From the NCBI GenBank assembly GCA_025618425.1, contig CM046844.1, forward strand, positions 10,174,558 to 10,238,557: a stretch of 64,000 bases of DNA, given 5' to 3'. Made by a program: the position numbers and the translations under genes. Shown one piece after another: positions 1-11,208 of the stretch (the stretch's first letter is position 1; each line of letters starts with the position of its first letter). The notes below the pieces were generated by a model. It saw nothing but the letters and a program-made list of their open reading frames with translations. It had not been told where the DNA came from and searched no databases. This DNA comes from Heliocidaris tuberculata (taxonomy: Eukaryota > Echinodermata > Echinoidea > Camarodonta > Echinometridae).

Positions 1-2206
1 TTGAGCACAAGGAGATAGAGAAAATTTAATATATGCTTGTACAGCTTTGTTTGATTGTTTGTTTTTATTTCCATAACAACATTAAAAGTTAAAATATACA
101 TGGTAATCAGAATATGTATGGCGGATAGCCCATTTCAGTTGCACTTACATAGTGCCACTGTTCTTCCATGGGGTCCTTTGACATAATAAAGAAACACATG
201 CATAACAAATATAGTACATGAACATAATTAAGAAAAAAACATAATCAGATACAATGGGATACCAAGACAAAAACAACCTTACAAGCCAGTAACAAAAACA
301 ACAACAACAACAAAATAAAAATAATTGCAAAAAAAAAATAATAAAAATAAAAAAAGCTTTCACTTCGGTAGATTGGTGATGGTCATATATATAGTGATAA
401 CTTTAACTTGTACATATTTACTTGAAGGTTCAATCAAGGTTACACATTTGAATTTCCTTTATGAATTTAATACAGCTTTCCTTAGCGTGTAATAGCTAGC
501 GTAGAATAGATGCCTGTTTACTTTGAACATGAAATATTACATATTCAAGTAGCGTATAAAACATAACACTGTGTTTGTGTGTGTAAATGAGTTTTGACAG
601 ACGTGTATGAATAAAATAATACGTTTAACTTTTAACGTCACCACCCGAAAGACGTGACTGAAATTCGAACCTGGGTCCGGTCAGAGTTAGTTTTTAGGCG
701 TATACAAAGAGCTGCCCGTAGACATTACCGCTAGGCCAACTCCTGATTCATAACTAATAGTCCTACACTTAGTAGTAGGACTATTAGTCTTGTCGTACGA
801 CACATTGAGAATTTATTTCTAAACTTGTTTGTCGAAAATGGCCTGAAAAGAAGAATAGGTGATTTTCATTTACCTTTTGGACGTGAAATAGGTAATCCTA
901 TGAAAGGTTCAGGTTTACTAAGTGTAAAGCATATTTAAGTTCATTTATCTGAATTAATTCTCTGACTTGATATCATTCATCATGTTCAGTGATGGCTTAA
1001 TTCAATATATGTATTTTGGTTTGTCTAGTCTTCGTTGTAGACTTTTCGAAGCAAATTTAGACTTCAATACAATAATTGTCAGTTCTTCTGTAGGTGAAGG
1101 ACTTATACATGTTTTTATATTGTCCAGTCCTTTATAGATGAAATGTTTATCTTCATGTTGTTCATTATTCTTAAAATGAAAGTACCGATTTGATATATTA
1201 ACCTGATCATTTATTCGTGTCAAACATTGTACATGTATTTATGATCCCTTTTACTTTTTGCTCTATATTCACGTACTGAAGGACGTACTATGAGCCTGAA
1301 TAACTTCAGCTGCTATACAATTCCAAAGCGGAGTTTCTGGTTATGGGACCTCTCAGTCTTTAACGATCCAATATCAATATCTGTAATACTGCATCAATGG
1401 CAATATTTGACTTTTCTAGCCAAACATAACTAAAGTTATCTTTTATTGCAAAAAATCATTTTCTATCATGTTAAAGTTAAACTTGAGTTCTGGTCATGCG
1501 ATTACATTGTGAAAGAAACATTCTGGAACCAGTTAAGAAAGGTCGGTTATGTATTACATAAGAATTGTATTACATAAGAATGTATACTGTAAGGTTTATA
1601 AAATGATAGCAAACTGGCTCAATCTTGCTGAAAGTCAATTGTATGTTTGTATGTGGGACTACACACAAAAGTGGCATGAGAATTTGGTCCAAACATTTGA
1701 GCTATTTCTCCTCATATTTCGAATATAAAAAGAATGAGAAAGCTCACAAATTATTTTCACATTATCAGAACTCAGCCTTCTCTAAAAACTTTTGAATTTT
1801 CTTGAAAATTCATGTACAATGTATATGGGATTCCATTAAGATATCGTGGGAATCCATTAAGATATTTCCGATATTGTATTCATCTGTCCTGTACATAAGT
1901 CTATAAAAGCATTTTCATCTGACCCTCTGATACTATTCATCTTTCCTCATGCATATTATACTCATTATCCATTTTATTTCAACCTGTTTGTTGTTCTTAA
2001 TTTTTAGATTTAAGTAATAATAAACAAATACTGTATAACTGTTTTATTGTGCACATTTCTAATGAAACCAAATATGCTGAATTTTGTCTGGTTTGATAAA
2101 ATTTTCATCTTCAATTTTTGTAATAAGTGAAGGGTGAACCGAAGCAGATAGACATAGACATGTCGATAAGAGAAAGGGTTATGGAATGAGAGAGAGAAAG
2201 AGGATA
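1..2206. repeat. 2.2 kb dispersed repeat, copy A (cut by window start)
   Basis: The first 2.2 kb recur in the same orientation at about 32013-34195 with scattered substitutions and small indels. The match runs from base 1, so the left end is probably outside the window; the right end fades in a purine-rich tract near 2170-2206. No coding potential is seen: the short minus-strand ORF at 145-363 lies over a low-complexity A-rich stretch. The repeat contains a tRNA-like segment and a short hairpin near 650-790. Family not recognised. Confidence 0.85.
650..792 (-). repeat. tRNA-derived SINE-like head with adjacent hairpin
   Basis: On the minus strand this reads like a decayed tRNA: an A-box-like TGGCCTAGCGGTAATG (about 722-738) and a B-box-like GGTTCGAATTTC (about 660-672), with a class II-length spacer. 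The ends do not form an acceptor stem, so it is not a functional tRNA gene. Next to it at about 754-790 is a hairpin with arms CTAATAGTCCTAC and GTAGGACTATTAG. Both parts are kept in copy B near 32660-32806. Confidence 0.55.
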
Positions 2207-3450
2207 TTGTAATGTTCGCTTATTTCTAAAGGTGATAGACAGGGCTATTGAAATTGTCTTTTTTTTTTTCCAAAGTAGTTTTTATCGAGTTATTCTTCTT
2301 TTTTTTTCTTCTCTTAAATGATTTTAAGGATAAAATATTTCAAAAGCAAATGTAAGTTAAACCAAGTTTTGGGGCCAAGATAATTATCAAAATGGATTGT
2401 CTTGAATCCTTATATTTCAAAAGTGTTAAATGAATATTCCCAGACTGCCTTGTGACTTAATTGCGATTACAGTTAAAAGTGAACATATAAATGAAAAGTG
2501 GGGTATAAATTTAAAAAAAAACAACAAATAAATAAAAGTAGGAAGGTGGATTTAAAAAAAAAATATTATTGATTCTCTAAAGACGAATTACTTTTAACAG
2601 GGGACAACTGGTTGTTTTTGGATCCCCCCCCCCCCTCACTCTGCCTGTCTCTTTCTCTCTCTTCACGTCCATGTATCATGTTCATAAATGAATTTTCCTG
2701 TTCTTTTCAATCTAGCTGACCGCTTTTCTGCAAAAACTTTGAACTTTTGATAAAAGTCATTCTTTCTCCTCCATCTGTCTGTTTGTCCATCTGCCTCTCT
2801 GTCTCTCTGCCTGTCTGTCAGTCTCTCTCTCTCTCTCTCTCTCGCTCTCTCTCTCGTATTCTAATCTCTTTCGATGCCTCCTTGAACATGTCGAGTGTGA
2901 AATGAAAATAAAACGTTATGTACTATGCATCCAGTTTTCAGTTATACCTAACTGACTTCATAGCCAAGACAATGTTGTTTGCTCTATATAACTGCTCTCA
3001 AATGATTTATTTCAATATTATACTTATTGCATGATATCAATTTTTAAAAAAGATCTTTGTCCTATAAAAAATGAGCCCTGATTAATCGACAGTTGACAGC
3101 TAAACCATTTAAATGACTGAATATACTGCCAGTTCTCAATTCACTAATTAATTTCCGTGTGGTACAATCAAACATGCAAAACTATATCGAAAAGCAGTCT
3201 ACCACACAGAAATCATTACCATTATGTAGGTCAGGCATTCAGATGAGTCTGAACAGCCAAGGGGATAATGGTCCGTAATATTCCAGCGAGGAAAACACAT
3301 TTCATTGGTGGGGTTGGGGCAGACCACATTTTATTTCTCAAAATGGGAAGGAGCAGTTTGTAAAGAATATTCACTATTGATGGATGGTTTTGACAGCTTT
3401 TTAAACCCATCACATGGCTTCCTGGCACTGTGTTCTCATTTTTTTGTTAT
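2207..3450. other. No gene seen; T-rich and CT-rich sequence
   Basis: AT-rich sequence with poly-T (2260-2310), a C-run near 2622 and a CT microsatellite at about 2823-2855. The minus ORF at 3231-3428 shows no recognisable domain. Confidence 0.6.
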
Positions 3451-3519
3451 AATACATGTATAACTTTTTGATGAAATATCATGAAATTTGCACCTTCTTT
3501 TTTTTCTGTCTCTCTTTTC

Positions 3520-3740
3520 TTATATTATTCGTTGTTTTTTCTATCTTTTCTGTCTGTTTTTTCTTACGTTATTATCTGCTTTTCTATCTTTCCTTATGTT
3601 ATTCTGTGTTTTTATATTTTATTAGTATGTTATTTTTTGTTTTTCTATCTATTCTTATGCTATTCTTTGTTTTTTCTATCTTTTCTGTCTGTCTTATCTT
3701 ATGTTATTCCTAGTTTTTCTATTTTTCTATCTTACTATTT
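3520..3740 (+). repeat. Degenerate T-rich tandem repeat
   Basis: A variant phrase close to TTTCTATCTTTTCTGTCTGT, followed by TTATGTTATTC, recurs several times with a spacing of roughly 40-60 bases. The overlapping plus-strand ORFs here translate only to F/L/S/V/Y-rich low complexity and are not genes. Confidence 0.6.
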
Positions 3741-3860
3741 GTATATTCTTTGTTCTTCTCCTTATCCCATCTTCTCTTTCTCACATCATTTTTAATGTAT
3801 TTTTATATGTTATGTTATCATCTTCTATTTCTATCATTTCCTATGTATTTCTTTGTTTTT

Positions 3861-4110
3861 GTCTTTCATGTGACGTCAAAGCGGAGAACGGCGTTCACGT
3901 TATAGAGAGAACGGCAAAACCATGGTGGACGCGTTTTCGATCTGACTTGTGGAGACGACGTGACCAATGCGCAGAACTTGAAAATGACGTAATTTCGTAG
4001 TCGCAGTCGACGTGCAAAAACTCATCGAAAACTCCTTATTATCAACTCCGACGTGATCCGAGCTTTTCGCTAACTCATCGTATTCAGAGAGCGACGCATT
4101 TAAGCAGAGG
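3861..4110 (+). promoter_or_regulatory. Candidate promoter region of the EGF/fibrinogen gene
   Basis: This stretch is clearly richer in CpG than its surroundings and lies about 330 bases before the proposed first coding ATG. It contains a perfect palindromic CRE, TGACGTCA, at 3871-3878 and a second CRE-like TGACGTAA near 3984. No clear TATA box is seen. The link to the gene rests on position and composition only. Confidence 0.3.
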
Positions 4111-4438
4111 ATGTAAAACCACCTTCATGTTTTTGGATCCACATTCTCTTCTTTCAAATACCTCGATTTACAGAAGACTTCCAAAATTGATTAGAAAGAT
4201 TTATTTTTATTCATTTATGCTTGAGTGCATCTTGACAAGGAAGTTAATGCGACATATGGACAGAGCTTACCTATTTTCCATCTCGGAAATAAAAGACTGT
4301 ATACAGTTTAAAGTTGGTCTAAATATTCTTCATAATTCCTTTGTTTTGACAAGGATCTCCAGGAAAACGGATGGTTTTACCTCAACAGATATATGAAAAC
4401 TCATCACCGCGGTTGATTTATGTTTGAATAGACTAAAC

Positions 4439-4471
4439 ATGCCTCTTGCCATGTTTAAAGTTCTCTTTCTG
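4439..4471 (+). CDS. Exon 1 (start codon, beginning of signal peptide)
   Basis: The ATG has A at -3 (AAACATGC) and gives [11 protein letters not shown] before a consensus donor GTAAGT, phase 0. It joins exon 2 in frame to make a hydrophobic secretory leader. It is 8.4 kb from exon 2, so this assignment is inference; RNA evidence would decide it. Confidence 0.45.
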
Positions 4472-7400
4472 GTAAGTATATGTGGATAAACATCTTTTTT
4501 TTAATATGGAAATTCAAAACGCAGATGGCTTGGTCTGTTTACAACAAAAAGAACACATTTATCATTAGAAGAATTAAACATGTGACTCCAAATGAGAGTT
4601 TTCCCAAAATTGTAAATACAAGGGAATAAACATCAGTTCTTTATCGATACTGTCATGATCAACATAAATTCCACTTGAGTCTCTTTTTTAAGTTAAAGAT
4701 TATACATCAGTCACACTACCAAAACGATTCCACCCCGACTACAAACCCATCAAATTTTGACTATTTTGGAAATGTAATTTTTTATTCGGTCTGTTATCGG
4801 TCTGGGATCGGTCTATTGGTGTGACTGAGATATGATACCTTAGTCACATCTCCAGACCGATTCCAAAGCGACCGATTCCTGCTCATTCGGAGTAATTTAA
4901 TTTTATTGGTTCGGTCTGTTATCGGTCTGGGATCGGTCTATTGGTGTAACTGAGATATGATACCTTAGTCACATATCCAGACCGATTCCATACTGACCGA
5001 TTCTTGGCCATTCGGAGTAATCTATTATTTTTTTTTGGGGGGGTTCGGTCTGTTATCGGTCAGGGGAGCGTTTCATCAAGTGTTTTGCCAGTGATTTTTC
5101 TTTACCAACAACTGTTATAAGCTACTGAAATCCTTGTATCTGATTGGCTGAGAGCAAATTTTTCGGTAAAAATCACTGACAAAACACTTGATGAAACGCT
5201 CCCCTGGTGTCGGTCTTGTTGGTGTGACTGGGTTATTTACATGTTGCATGAAAGCTGAAAAAAACCTAACGGAAATAGGGCATGGCGAAATCATTATGAT
5301 TTTAGCTCATTCAACATTCAGTTTCGTCAGGTACACAGACGGCTTCAATTGGGAAATGGTGTTCACTTATCAAAACATGGATTCCTATCATAGAATGTGC
5401 CTAAAGAGCCCAAAATCTAGTGGCCCGTCATTGTCTTCATGGATTTCGGAATAAACCTTGTGGCTAAACGCGTTCGTTTGGTGTCCAAAATTCATTCTTA
5501 ACAATGAAATAATGTATGGTAATGATTAAGACGAACAAAAGACCATTAGGGCCCGGTATTTATTTCAAAAGGGCCCAAAGGATCAGCTACTCACTGATGT
5601 CAAGAAGATTACTTTAAACTATTTTCTCGATGTAATAAAAACACAGTAATTCTCCATTTCGATATCAAATACAATGATACATTGCATGAGGCTTTGAAAA
5701 CCAGATGTGTCTCAGGTACCCAAATTATGAATGTAATGAGGAGCCTAATCTAACATCAAACTACGTTTTCTTTTTCAGCATACGTATTTGAAAGAGTGTT
5801 GTACTAAAGGTACTTATCAGATCAATCAATCAATACTACATCATGGGGGGGGGGGGACCTAAAAGGATATGGGGACCCCTAAATCAAGGTTCCAATGGGA
5901 AATGCATAAACAGTCTTATATTTTACCGACTAAAATATTAAAACATATGTTATGTGATGTGCGTAATATAGTCATTGATAAGTGATACACGGCAGGCACC
6001 TACACCTTCTATTGAAAGGTTCGAAACTGATTTATTTGTGTCGTAAATATGGGCCAATGAAAGGGCCCACTGTCTTTGAATAATAATCGTTATCTTTAAC
6101 AATATTGCACTCTTAATTAATCTCATTATACATGTTATAAAGAAATACGTATAAAATACAGTAGTTCGAATTCCTACCTTTCCAAGAAAATCTTGAATGC
6201 TAAACTCTCAGCTTGAAAAAGCCTCTTTAGCGGGTGTAAAAGAGTTCGCAGAACAGTCCCATGCCTTTCTTTCTTTCTTTTGTTTCAATCATATTCAACA
6301 TGTTTAACAGAAATTTACATTTTAAAAAAGATAAACTCTTACGGTTAAAGGGAGACAGCTTTTATATTTTTCTAAGTAAGATGCGAAAGTATAATTATAC
6401 GTTTATATGCCGTTTTTCCGAAAGTTCATAATTCCGAAGATTCGTATTTCCGATTGCTTAATACTCCGACGGTTCATAATTCCGAAAATGAAGAAAGGGT
6501 TCATAATTCCGAAGGATTGTAATTCCGAAAATGTAATAAAACCCTACAATAACTTTTCGGAATTTCGAACCTTAAGTGGAGGGGTCTATTTCTAAGCATG
6601 GTTTGTCTTTCATAGACCGCTGTTTGAAAAATAGAAATAGTTACAGTCCATAAATTGATAGAAACGTGCTAAATTGAGCACTAGTAATAATATGTAAAAA
6701 GAAGAATAAAAATGGGGAAGAAAAGTAAATTAGGGGGAGGGAAGGAAGAAGAATTAGAAGAAGAAATAGTAAAGAAAAAAGAGGGAAAAATATCGATGTG
6801 AACCGTACTGGAGATAAAAAATATAAAGACAAAAATGTCGTGAACGAGCAATAGAGGGGGTGGGGTGGGGTGGAGATGAAAAATAAAGAGGCAGGGATAC
6901 CTAGAAGGAGAGGAGCAGAAATAGATAGATAGTTAGGGGAAACGCAAGAGGAAAGAGGCTGTCTAATATTAACTTGTTTAAAACCTACGAGTATACGTTT
7001 ACGTTTCTTGGTTGTTGTAGCTATTCAACAAGGACAATCTATATCTACCGTTAAACGGATTAAAATGTTGGCGTTGATTTCAAAGCCGTGTCAAGTAAAT
7101 TCCGAAGTTGAAGTCCGGTATATATCAATGCTTTCTGTAAAGGAAGCATTTTTGTGCGTGGGAGGGGTGAATGAGATCTGACTGTCTGGTTGGATATCTG
7201 TGAATTTAATGGTGTTTAAGAATCATTTGCCCTCGTAGTGTTTCTGGCTGCTGCAAAATACATGTATTTCGCATATAAGTCTTCAAATATTTTTGCAAGG
7301 TATAATGAGGTTCATTTGTACAAATATTCCATTTCGCAATATTGCCTTATACTTATCGGTTACAATTTTGTTAGGCAATATATTACAATTTAGGAATTGT

Positions 7401-10400
7401 CTAAATATATTTTTAAAGAATATTTTTACCTGTAGTATTCTGTAAAGTAAAGTAAATAGCGGAATTGTTACCTCACCCGTCTGTATTACCATGATTACAG
7501 CATTATCCTTTTTATTTTTATTTTTTTATGGCGGTTAGCGGGGGGAGGGGGTGGGGGTTATCGGAGCTGTTAATTTCAGTTCCCCCTCATAAAGCCAAGG
7601 CCGCGACAAACACGGTGATAAAACTTGAATAGATTTTATGTAAAATATATTAGTGGGGCGGCATAGCAATTTAACTGTGCATTTTGTGATAAAAGCACCA
7701 AATTTGGCACCCAGGTAGATAAATATGATATTAATAAAATTAAATATTGAGCCAGCTGGATTTCGGGCCATGGGACCCGTTGTGCCCATTTTAAAAAAAA
7801 TGTCTACCACAGGGTACTTTTTCGTGCATTCTTAATATAAAATTGGGATATTTCACTAAATTTAGGTTGTATGAAATATACTGAATTATATTTTTATATT
7901 AAGACCTCAAAATTGTGAAAAGAAGCCCCAGGTGCCCATTTTTTTTTTCAAATAAAGGTCCATGTTATATATTGACGTGAGATAAAAGTGTTGAATTGTA
8001 AAATACGTGTAAAACCATTCTAACTGTGATCTGGGAAACATTACCTCTTTTAAAATTGACAAAATAGTTTGTACAGGTGCCCAATATCGAAAAAAGGGGC
8101 CCAAAACATACTTATTTGTAAAGTTAAGTAAGATTTAAATTATTTTGTGTGTGTGATAAAAGCACCATGGCGATCATCCCTCAAAATGTCTGCATAATGT
8201 ACTTTTCCTGTAATTAGTCCGAGTCAAGGTACTATAAGACCTATCAAATCTAATTTAGGCGTACTGTACTATATTTAATTTCATTTTCAAATTTACAAGG
8301 CCTCAGGGCATCAAGAATGAAATGTGGCTTCAGTGCCCTTTTGCGATTTTAGGGCCCATTTAAAAAAAAGTCTTAAGTATTATAAGAAATATCAATTTCA
8401 TTGATATCCAGATGTGATGTGACAGATTAAATACAAAAAGCTTATGAGGGCCCATATTAACCTAAGGAAAAATGGTTAGGGTCCCCGTTCCTTGAATAAA
8501 GGGCCTATTGCAGAGAAGACACTGAGCCGTCAACTGCATATCAAATATTTCAAAGCGTGATCTAGAAGATACATTGCCTGATGTGAAGTTGTACGGCCCA
8601 GGTCCCCAGTTTGGCAAATATGTATCACAGAAATCCTTTCTTTTTGTGAAAACTGCTGAATATATGTATCCTACCCATATAGAACATATAAGCTCGGCCG
8701 TGTTTTGGTAAAAGGGTGTAAGTGTGAAAAATATCAATTCTTGTTTTTTTTTCTTCCATTTGGTAGATTTTCAAGGCCGAATTTTTCATTTAGCCAATTC
8801 TATTAAAAATTAATTGAGCTTTGTTTTCAAGATATTTGGGTCTATTTCCTAACTTTCTAGCAAATTTTCCTCCTCTTGATTTGGCAAAAAGGCGTATTTG
8901 TAGATACACCCCTGAATTTACACGGATAGAGTGTTTAAAAATTTGGCAGAAGGGCGTATCTCTAGATACACCCTTTTGCCAAATTAATTAATACACGGGT
9001 AGAGTGCTTGAAAACTGGGTAGTAGGGCGTATCTCTAGATACACTCTTTTGCCAAATTATCCTTCTGCTCAGTGTTCAGGGGTAAAGAGGTGTATCTCTA
9101 GATACACCCTTCTGCCAAATTATTTACAATATAGTAAGTCGTTTCCATTTGAAGTACAGTAGTCAATCCGCAGCGCGTTATAATTTGCTTCCTTTTCGAA
9201 TTCATTAACATATTGTGCGTGCATACGTAATGAGCAGCTACGCAAGGGGATTTTCTGACGGTTGATTTTGATACTTAGCATCGCCCATTTTAAATGATTT
9301 TGGTCTCGTTTTTTTAAAGATGAGATTGTGAAGTTTCTTTTCCGTGAGGATTTAGCAATAGATAGTTAAGTTTAAATATTTGCAGAAAGAGATTCCCTTT
9401 CCTTTAAATTCTGTGGAAATTTTCACCATTGAATTACTTTTGCTTCAACACAAAAATATCATCCGTAGAAAGTGTAAATGCTGATCTTTCTATTGGTATC
9501 ATAATCATGATATGATATGTCGTAGCTGGCTCAGGAACCGAGAAGAATCGGGAACTTTCAGCCCAAATAGTCATAAAAACAATGGAATCGATTAATTTGC
9601 CAGAAGGGTGTATCTGTAGATAAGTCTTTCTGCGCAAACAATCACACTAGAACATTGCTCACGTTTAATTTGCTAGAAGGGTGTATCTATAGATACGCCT
9701 TTCTGCTTTAACAATCACTCGTACGATGCTATCGATTAATTTGGCAAAAAGGCTTATCTATAGATACGCCTTTCTGCCTAAACAATCAGTCGTACATTGC
9801 CAATTGATTAATTTGGCAGAAGGGCGTATCCGAATAAAATGGGTTGCAGTACCCGTAAATAAGACTAGGCAAAAAGATGTATGTGAATAAAACCGTTAAT
9901 TTAAAAAGATTTTGGGAAGTTTTAGACAAGAAAATTATCAGAGAATAAAATTTGAAGTGTACATGTTTACAGAACATTCTAGAAGAAAACTGACTGCCAA
10001 CCTAAAGTTTAATGACTTCTACAGTCAAGGAAAGTACCAAAACTTCACTGCCGATTTTCTCGGCTTTTTAGTTATTGTAGTAAGGCAGAGATACGCTCAT
10101 TTACCAAAACACGGCCGAGGTAACCTTGACATTTTATCCAGTGCTGTATGATCATCGCCTTTTCATTTTTAATAAATGGCAATGAGATAAATTCATCAGT
10201 ATTTTCATCATAGTGCAAAGCTAAAATTTGAAATGTCTAAATGCTAATGAATATATCTCTTCGCCATTTATTAAACATGTTTGATTCCATGTTTAATAAA
10301 TGGCGATGAGTTATATTCATTATCTTTTCGCCATTTATTAAACATGTTTGATTTCATGTTTAATAAATGGCGATGAGTTATATTCATTAGTATATGTTCA

Positions 10401-11131
10401 TCATAGTGCAAAGCTAAAATTTGAAATGTCTAAATGCTAATGAATTCATCTCATCGCCATTTATTAAACATAAAAATGCAATGATCATACAGAACTGGAT
10501 AGAATGTCAAGGTTTGCTTATATGTTCCATATGCGTAGGATACCTATATTCAGCAGTTTTCACGAAAAGAAAGGATCTCTGTAATAAACATTCCGTGCAA
10601 AAGTGTCTCTCCAAGATACTTGTTTTTACCTTATACATGGGGCCTTGATTGAGTGCCCCATGGTCGCGAATAAGTGACCAAATAATTAATATCAATGTGC
10701 CGCTTGTAACTGTGTAATATCAGAGGTTCTGTCTTAATTGTGGAGTGCCAACAAAGCGTCGCAAACATTCTGCGCGGGATAACCTCGCTAGTCATAAGGA
10801 CCGCTATTCATAAGGACCACTATCCATAACGCGTGACTAAATGAATAGCGGTTTTGTATGAATAGCGGTCCTTCTAAATACCTCGCTTTTCATAAGGACC
10901 TCCATTCACAAGGACCACTATTCATAACTTTTCATAAGGACCGCTATTCATAACTCGTGTTAAATGAATAGCAGTTTCCTATAGATAGCGGTCCTTATGA
11001 ATAGCGAGCGGACCCCTTGGAAACCCAGGAGACGGTGAAAAATGCCCGCCCAGTACCTGTCATGTCTATTGAGGGTGGCCCTTACCCATAATCTTCGTAC
11101 CCTCCTGATTTAATCGAAACTCCTGGTGAAA

Positions 11132-11208
<77 letters not shown>

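Larger units (their letters stand above)
8686..10108. mobile_element. 1.4 kb inverted-end insert carrying hairpin arrays
   Basis: The ends are 20-bp inverted repeats, CTCGGCCGTGTTTTGGTAAA at the left and its complement at the right. It interrupts the left arm of the surrounding fold-back. Both halves contain clusters of short palindromes. I cannot define a clear target duplication, and no transposase-like ORF is present, so it looks non-autonomous. The class is unknown. Confidence 0.65.
8500..10680. repeat. Large fold-back element with a nested insertion
   Basis: The right arm (about 10590 back to 10310) is matched in inverted orientation by a left arm in two pieces, 8625-8685 and 10109-10300. 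The intact right arm runs continuously through ATGTCAAGGTTTGCTTATAT near 10507, whereas in the left arm the same point is split by 8686-10108. The centre (10200-10440) is full of alternating CGCCATTTATTAAACATG and its complement. No coding region is supported. Confidence 0.7.

Noticed and set aside
650..760. Functional tRNA gene
   Set aside because: A and B boxes only; no acceptor pairing.
4127..4396. 89-codon plus ORF just before exon 1
   Set aside because: No domain, no signal peptide; more likely 5-prime UTR or chance. An upstream ORF role cannot be excluded.
8881..9831. CRISPR-like array
   Set aside because: Few palindromic units with varied spacers inside a eukaryotic transposon; no cas genes, wrong setting.
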